A stretch of DNA of 64,000 nucleotides, taken from the NCBI GenBank assembly GCA_001695595.3, contig MBPM02000010.1, forward strand, positions 124,001 through 188,000, given 5' to 3'. Every line of letters starts with the position of its first letter. The first letter of the stretch is position 1. This document shows, in pieces, positions 57,345-64,000 of this stretch. Source of the stretch: Plasmopara viticola (taxonomy: Eukaryota > Oomycota > Peronosporomycetes > Peronosporales > Peronosporaceae). The notes under the pieces are model-generated. The model was not told where the DNA came from. It did not search any database and saw nothing but the letters and a program-made list of their open reading frames with translations. The position numbers and the translations under genes were made by a program.

Positions 57345-58122
57345 TCTATTCCTCCTTCATCGAGTCATTCATTTTGTCATCGACGTGCTACAGCACATTC
57401 AGAGACATGGCTCGCTAACTTATGGTTAAAATGAGGCCGTGCACGTCTAGGCAGATAGATGGGACGAATATGTGGCCCAACGCCGTCTCAGCAAATAAGA
57501 AAAGGCATTGCTTGGTAAGTAATGGCTATAGGGAATCCGTGCTCGTCTCGACAGATAGACGGGACAAAGCGATGGCCGTACGACGTCTCATCGTTACAAG
57601 AGAAAGCTGACAAGATACAACTACTGCGTCTAAGCCTTAATTTGTCAACTTTGGCTGATCTCACGCAAATGATCTCCTACCCTCGACACGTAATCTCCCG
57701 ATGTTGGTATCAACATCATTGGCCTCATACAAGAAGAAAATTTCAATGCTTGTTAGCGTAAATTTTAGCTGTTCGTTGCAAAAATCACTAATAAACAACA
57801 AAAGGTCGGGTTAGCGAGATTGTATCAGAACAATCATCTTTATTTTTGAGTAGACCCTTGTCTCATCAGTCGCACCTCATAAGTTAAGATAATTCACTTT
57901 TCTTTCCGTTAAATGATAAAAAAAAACACTTATATCCCATTCTTTTCAGTCGGCTACACAATTCTGCCCACCTTTATACACTTCACGTCCGAGTTAAGTG
58001 CAACTCAGCTTTGAAAAAAGATTTATGCTTGGCCCAACTTCCCGAATACGTGCAATCTTCAATACCATCGGCTCAATTCGATCGCATAGTCGACACCTAC
58101 GCTCACGTATCAACCAGTGAGT
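57345..58122 (+). repeat. Repeat R fragment, copy R5
   Basis: This copy has the orientation of R1 and R2. It keeps the tandem pair at 57,438-57,490 and 57,540-57,590, encoding IDGTNMWPNAVS and IDGTKRWPYDVS. It ends abruptly at about 58,122, where E6-type 3' flank begins. Confidence 0.6.
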
Positions 58123-58283
58123 GCATGTCGAAGAGCAGTCTAAAAACAAAGAACAGCATAGATCGAGTTGAGTTGGTGGATTTAAAACACCGCACGAGAC
58201 GTAAGGGAGTGCATTGAACTTGCGATCACTGTGCTTTTGTTGATTTTCATTGTCGTAGTTGTCACAGTGGATAACTTCTTGTC

Positions 58284-58761
58284 TTAGTGGGCGAGTAAAA
58301 AGATCGTCTGGATACCAAGGGAAGCCAAAACATATACACCATAATTTACCCACTTGGCCGCCCGTTTAAGCATCCTCATCTTTTTAACTAACTATTCCGC
58401 CGCTTCCTCTGACAAATTTTGTGCCTCTTGTTTCGAAACCTTGACCACCTTTGCGGCGTTTTCCGCTGCATCGTCTGCCGTTCGTGCAGTTTCGGGAGTT
58501 ATTGCAGTTTTATCGTTTGAACTCTTTTGAGCTTCAAAAAATGCTGATGTGGTATCGTCACCACTTTAGGCAACCTTTAAGGTTCTAATTGCAGTGTCGT
58601 CTAAATCAATTTTGCCTTCAATAAAGGGGTTCGTACGCCATAACAGACGACGACTCTGACGGACTATAACATTAGCGTCCACATCCACGTCGTCGTCGGC
58701 GCTGGCGAAAGTGGAGCTGCACACGATAAAAGTAGTAACAAGGAGGCTGAAAACATGACAT
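58284..58761 (-). pseudogene. RxLR-like effector family, broken copy E6
   Basis: The signal-peptide part is frameshifted. The RRLLW motif is still readable near 58,650. The frame is then interrupted by TAA near 58,568, at the same codon where E5 has TGA, and by TAG near 58,392 in the helical region. The end equivalent to FLLAH lies at 58,300-58,284. The Ala/Lys-rich helix and membrane segment otherwise remain readable. Confidence 0.75.
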
Positions 58762-59254
58762 TTCCGTATCCTTCGCGATTCTCAAACGCCAGGCTGATAT
58801 ATTAAATTAGTAGAAAAGACATTTTATAGTGAAGATCTCTCCCGCAGATCTGTCGATGCAGATGTGAATATGCTGACCAATCAACAATAAAGGACCACTA
58901 ATTACAACAGTAGATTTGCTTGTCGCTGAGCAATTGAGAGCTTAATGAATTGGTAAGCTACTTGGCCCGCAGAAATCCACGGCGTTGTGGAAAAAGACCG
59001 TGCAATGCGATCTCGTACTCTTTCTCTTTGCAAGTATTACCGTTTGCGAGCGGGTGTGATATGTGGAATTTCTTATAGTGTCGTCTTACTGACGTACATT
59101 ATTTCACACACGCACGATCGACAAAGACAGGAAACTACACCATTAGTCATCTTACTATCATCACATCCGTCCATTATCGAACCACAACTTGCCATGTCTC
59201 TTTATAGTAATTTTAGAAGAGAGCAAAGCAATTATTGAGTTGATATTTCAATAA
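58762..59254. other. 5' flank of effector copy E6
   Basis: This matches the E5 upstream region in reverse from about 58,850 to 59,110. The small ORF at 58,987-59,238 has no recognisable feature. Confidence 0.4.
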
Positions 59255-59540
59255 TTTATTTGAATAAGTTACCACTTCAAAGTTTCTACCTCAATCGCCG
59301 CAAAAGGTTCAGCAACGGTTTCGCCTATCAGAAAGAAAGAGGTGGACGACGCTTTTAGGAATTAGTCAATTTCTACTTATAAGCTATACTTCTTCTAATT
59401 ACGCTCATGGTAGATCACCTAGACTTTAAAGAGCGAAAAGGCTGGCTATGTGACGTAGCATGATCTATAGACTGGTACTTAAACAAGAATGACAAGTGGG
59501 GTCGAGCCTTGCGATGTCAGCCGGCAAAAGATAAAGCAGA
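59255..59540 (+). repeat. Repeat R fragment, copy R7
   Basis: The segment 59,265-59,410 aligns with 6,575-6,720 of R1, sharing the CCGCAAAAGGTTCAGCA stretch. The later part, near 59,450-59,510, resembles 7,635-7,700. It is a short fragment without coding sequence. Confidence 0.5.
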
Positions 59541-60972
59541 TGGCTTCTGAAAGGATGCTATCAAACACGTTTCAGATCAGCTCCCATTTTTCCCTGCTAT
59601 CAAACACGCTTCAGTACAGCTCCCAGTTTTCTTGATCGGGTAAGGTTTTGCAATACCCGCATCCCTAGAGCTTTTCTGATGCAGATAATAAGCTGGGCCT
59701 TTCTAATACATGAAATTTGTGTGCGTAGAAAAGCCGCGATAACGTTCACTTCTTTATAATCTGCTCGGACTGTAAGGATCAACCGAAATTTTTGACATCT
59801 TAGCCCAAAACACATACTTTTCAATGCTGACGTGAAGTAAAGTATTACAAAAATTTGTATAGGTGCATTGATTGGGACATGATCCTTGAAATAGCTATAA
59901 ACAAAATTTTTGTTAGCATATGTCAGCCCGTAATGAGCAAAACAATGGTGTGATCAAACGGTTAAACGAGGTTGGAGATTTAAATAGCCTTTGTGGCATC
60001 AATGACAGCTTCAATAGCATGCACCTCGCAACTAATCTCCGTTAAGGATACATCGGATTTCTTTTTAGGAATTGGCACAATCCATCTACCAAACCAGAGC
60101 ACTTTTGATATAATATTTTTGAATTAACGCATTCTTCTTTGCAATGGGTGCCGAATCAAGTTCCACTGCACTTCACTGTCTTTCTTCGGGTCAGATACAG
60201 ATGATGTGCTTCACTTTGTTGCGTGCCCGTAGAAAATTGTGCTTTCTCGGCAAACCTAGTCCGCGAGGAGCAGACCAGTCGTCTTGGAACACAGTCATCT
60301 TGATATGTTTCTATAGTGGTAAAACGAGAATCCGTCAATTACTTGGGTCCACGAGTATCTTCACGACGATTATACCTACTTTGGTTGCAGGAAAAAAGTG
60401 TTCACACCGACGGAGTTCGATCGCTGTCAGAAGTATCTTGTTCCTTTATGTTCTCCCTACTACGAGACACTCAGTTTATAAATGTGTGACCAACAATTGA
60501 ACAAACCAGGAAAGCGAGTCGAAACGCCTTGTGCACCAGTTCAACCGCTTTCAAAGTATTTGTCTTGGTTTCGTTTACTTTTTAGGACCATCTAATGCAT
60601 GATTGGCTCTGCCGACACCACGCTCCGTAATCAATCCTTAAGACATACTTTTGCTTACGATAGCACTAGCTTGTTGATAAATTAGGACATCATACAGAGG
60701 GAACACAATTTTCTTTATCGGCTTTTGCCAGAAACACGATAGAATTTCACAAGTCTTACCAACACTTTTTCCGTCATAGCTTTATGCAAGGTAGACTTCT
60801 GTACACAAGGGGCTTGTTCGGGTCCAAAAAGTCCTTGGTCAAGACGCAAAGATGGTGTTTCTGCTTGTATTGAATGAAATCAAGCTTCATATATGTCTTT
60901 CGTTTGATATATTTACGAATGTAGTCTCCACATCTATTCGATCCACTGCTCAATTGAAAAAGCTGTCGAGGC
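59541..60972. other. No recognisable feature
   Basis: An imperfect local repeat (TATCAAACACG(T/C)TTCAG, at about 59,558 and 59,598) lies at the left. ORFs at 59,600-59,824 (minus) and 60,144-60,500 (plus) show no domain. Nothing else was recognised. Confidence 0.25.
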
Positions 60973-61318
60973 TAGGTATAGAGTTGTTGTATTGTATTAC
61001 GTTATCGCGTTGCCAAGTTATGCACGTGCTAGGCTCTATGGCTAGTCCACGGCATAAAGTGGTGTCCGCATACGTCGAGTCTCGTTCGGCGGGCAGTGCA
61101 GCCAGCACCGAGGTCGTGAGGGTCTTGCATTATTTTGTGTAGTTCTGACTTGGTAAGAGCCCAGGTGACGCCCTGGTGCTGGACACCGTCGCGTCGAGGG
61201 TGAGACTCGTTAGAGACCTGCAGATGCCCGAGAGCACCTGCCCGAAGCGCGCGAGCATTTAGCCCCCGCGCTTGGAAGGAGGGCGTCACCCCAACCTTTT
61301 CCGAAATAGGTATAGAGT
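60973..61318 (-). mobile_element. SINE-like element copy 4 with 12-bp target duplication
   Basis: The body spans 60,985-61,306 (322 bp) and is flanked by the exact direct repeat TAGGTATAGAGT at 60,973-60,984 and 61,307-61,318. It is very similar to copy 1. Its ORF of 86 codons on the minus strand is the same frame that is open in the other copies. Confidence 0.85.
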
Positions 61319-62639
61319 AGAAGGCAAATTGTGGACTGAATATATTTAAGAGCCTTTACTTCGCAACTTTATTGCTACTTATAAGCCAAAAATCATCTAT
61401 AGAACCTTTTGGAATGATTCAGAAGCCGCTGACGTCAAATCGATACTGGACCGTACCATGACCGGTAGCTTACCGGTATGCTTTGCTGCTTGGCAATCCT
61501 GTATGCAATATGCGGTGTCGTATCAATACTAGGCGGTGTAAAATTTTGCATGCACACAACTGATGCAAGAATTTTAGTGTAATTGATTACGGCGAGCAGA
61601 AGCATTTTTGAAACAAGCCTTGTATTTATCCCATCAAGCCTATACAATGTTTTGACCCACTCGGCTTATATATGGTCACACAGATTCGTTTGGTCTGAAT
61701 ACATTGCGTCTCTTTACGACGTCTCGTTAATTTCATGCGATTGTATGCGAAATGAGCCGCTTTATTTTACTAGGCAATATACTCACATGTACGCATTTCT
61801 AACATTTTTGATTGCAACCACATCATACGCATATTTCTTATTGCTTAAGAGAACTTTGCCTGGTCTCGTGTTGTCATGCCCAGACTCGATCCCACACGTA
61901 TGGATGATCTAATATACAATCGTTATTTAGAATATAAGCAACAACTCTTTGTATTGTACTCTCTTTCTGCCAAAAACAAAGAAAGTCACTGCGGCTTCGT
62001 CCTCAAAACGCTACATACATCTTTGACCATGTGCAATTGACTAGTTGTAATTATAATTAATCGACGTTTATTTATTTCACGCTTGCATTTGCTACATCGA
62101 AATTTGCTTTCCTCTTTAGATACAGATATATCATGAGATTAAATCGTAGGTGTATCGCTTGTCAAAAGGGTACGCCCCAGTGTAATCATTCATTTAAGCA
62201 GTAAAGACGCATGAATGTCGCATCTTTTGGTGTATTTCTTATGGAAGATCTCGCATGTCCGCCACCAGCTTCCATAGATGTAGTAATCCGTTAGCTTCAT
62301 CTTCATAGAGATTGGATCATTGTCTTTGTCACCATCAAGTCTCTTAGTTGACTCCACTAGTTTGACCAATCCACAGCTTTCTCATTAAACATCGGAATAC
62401 TGTATTGGGCTTATCTTGCACGGGGAGTGGTGCCTCAAATGGAGACTATTTACTCCTCCAGCAAATTGAAGCTCACGCCTTCCTTGCTTGCAAGCAAAGA
62501 AGCGTGAGTGCTACGTTGTTCCAACTATCCGAGTGAACATCATGCGCACCTGATTATACGTACTACGACCGCAATAGTAGCCAACATTATCGTTTTGATA
62601 CAGAAGGGGAGGTTTCATGTCTTCTTTTCTCCCACTATA
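61319..62639. other. No recognisable feature
   Basis: A 109-codon ORF at 61,583-61,912 is hydrophobic in parts but has no known domain or paralogue in the window. The rest is AT-rich without visible structure. Confidence 0.25.
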
Positions 62640-63680
62640 AAATGCTTTCGCTCTGCCGGTGTACGCCGCTACCGCCAAAGCTAATTCCTAAACCCTCAAT
62701 CGTCGACTTTTTTTAGAAACTCAAACACCGTTGTCGCTTTTTTCAAACTGAGTCACCTTTCTCAGTATTCTTATTTGTTATTTGCGCTAACAACAACGCG
62801 TGTATATATCATTTTGAAGTGATAAGCGCAATCAATTTTGCAATCGAGAGCGTTTCAATTTTCAAACACTTCATAATGTACTAGTCAGCGAAGCCAAATG
62901 CTGGCTATTTTTAATTGCTTATGTCTATTTATCCGGCACAATAAAAAAAATCTGCGCCTCTTAGCGCTCAGATGCGTTTTCCAGCGTCAAGTGACATTTT
63001 ATTTGCAAATCTCGTACACCCCTTCAAGCCGTAGTGGAAGATAATTTCCACGAATAGCACATCGGTCGGCCACTTATCTCACATAAACGGAGAGTTGATA
63101 TGACAGAAAATTAAGGGTGTTTCATAAATAAATGATATTACAGGTGCCAAAAATACTTGTCGCAATGTTTCGAAGCAGCGAGTTCAATACTATCAAGACG
63201 GTTTTCTAAGCTCGTTCCTTGTTGTAGACTTGTCTCGAAACGAGCTAAATATTTGTATATATTCAAAAGCCAGACAGCCAAATAACGATTTGTGTGCTAA
63301 GCTAGTTCTTGATTTTTTTTATTGTTGAGTTATTGTAAATACCCACCGTTGCAAGTCTCTACAGCTTTGCTTACCAACACGCTGGGTCAATATCATTTAC
63401 AAATTTACCAATCATGCACACTTTGTGCATGTGCCTGCAGCAGAATGACACGCAATCAGACGACAGTTAAAGAGTTAAGATACTCTAGTCCTCAATAATG
63501 TAGTGTAAATTATTCGTCCAGTCCTGCCACAACTCTTTTTCTTATAGAATTGTGAGCACCAATGCGCTACCACGAGATTATTTCTACATCTACGCGAAGT
63601 CCCAACGCAACTTATTGAAAGATATAGGCTGGCATGGCAATCGTCCTCAATACACTTTATTTCTCAGTCAAATGCTTAAT
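62640..63680. repeat. Orphan effector-unit flanks without the gene
   Basis: The stretch 62,870-63,060 aligns with 1,265-1,440, part of the E1 5' flank, in the same orientation. The stretch 63,400-63,680 aligns with the E4 and E5 3' flanks (35,090-35,400; 52,790-53,060). No effector ORF lies between or around them. This suggests a seventh copy of the unit from which the gene was deleted or rearranged. Confidence 0.4.
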
Positions 63681-63685
63681 GGACG

Positions 63686-63870
63686 TTATACCGCGGGTTT
63701 TTATGCGACACCGCTGTGTTAATAGGCAAGCTCATCTAGATACTTTACCTATGAACAGCCGTTAATTTTGCTTTTGGCTGGAACGAGTGCCAGTATACCA
63801 TGGGCACATGAAATCCAATTTCGTGTCACCATAAACCTCAGGAAAGCCAAAGACAAAGTCAAAGCGCATA
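63686..63870 (+). repeat. Short duplicated segment T, copy T2
   Basis: This is the partner of 18,143-18,340 in the same orientation, with scattered substitutions. It follows the orphan 3' flank directly. The window ends in an AT dinucleotide run at 63,984-63,998. Confidence 0.5.
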
Positions 63871-64000
63871 AAGTTCCAACGGTGGGCAAGTACTGATCTC
63901 TGACTACGATTTATCAAAATATCGGATATACAATTCGATGAAAACTGTGAGAAATTTTAACTGACTATGGATTCGATGGTCATTAATATATATATATTAT

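Noticed and set aside
59600..59824. Minus-strand ORF of 74 codons as a copia fragment
   Set aside because: No RT, integrase or RNase H motif could be matched; resemblance was too vague.

Overview
The window looks like a gene-poor, repeat-rich stretch of an oomycete nuclear genome, most likely a downy mildew or a close relative. I infer this from short secreted proteins with an RxLR-like motif, introns of 60-75 nt with GT-AG ends, a chromovirus-free mix of Ty1/copia, TIR and SINE-like elements, and eukaryotic housekeeping relics (Integrator, SPOUT methyltransferase). The species cannot be fixed from the sequence alone. I saw no rRNA, tRNA or CRISPR.

Layout. The left third is dominated by an inverted segmental duplication. 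Block A (about 1-9,400) reads: effector E1 (-), SpoU/TrmH methyltransferase relic (+), INTS4-like relic (-), EF-hand gene relic (+), then a 3.5 kb degenerate repeat called R here. Block B (about 24,240-35,000) carries the same items in mirror order and orientation: R, EF-hand gene, INTS4-like relic, SpoU relic, effector E4. A third, much reduced copy (block C, 56,695-58,100) keeps only the first exon of INTS4, the shared promoter, part of the EF-hand gene and part of R. Only one of the three EF-hand copies (B) is intact; it resolves into three exons with phase-0 introns and predicts 334 residues.

Effectors. Six copies of one secreted-protein family are present: E1, E2 and E4 are intact (155, 163 and 153 residues, signal peptide, RRLP/RRLL motif, alanine/lysine-rich middle, C-terminal membrane segment). 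E3, E5 and E6 carry frameshifts or stops. The copies share 5' flanks, and several share a 3' flank holding a GAAGTC-type hexanucleotide tract. An orphan flank at 62,640-63,680 suggests a seventh, lost copy.

Mobile elements. (1) A Ty1/copia element at 41,408-44,866 has apparently identical 180-bp LTRs, a 5-bp target duplication, a half-tRNA primer site that overlaps its own gag start codon, and a deletion that removed reverse transcriptase; it sits inside an older copia relic. (2) Four SINE-like copies of 322-327 bp have 10-14 bp target duplications and ATACA tails. (3) A 1.8 kb element with about 110-bp terminal inverted repeats (35,558-37,357) carries an intact, unrecognised 258-residue ORF and is itself interrupted by a SINE copy. 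(4) A 0.9 kb TIR element lies at 9,411-10,313. A MULE-type SWIM zinc-finger relic lies beside element 3.

The remaining stretches (roughly 14.5-18.8 kb, 38-40 kb, 45-51 kb, 59.5-62.6 kb) are mostly decayed sequence. Parts of them are duplicated within the window; the rest shows nothing I can identify. Similarities between copies were judged by eye, so block boundaries are approximate to tens or hundreds of bases.
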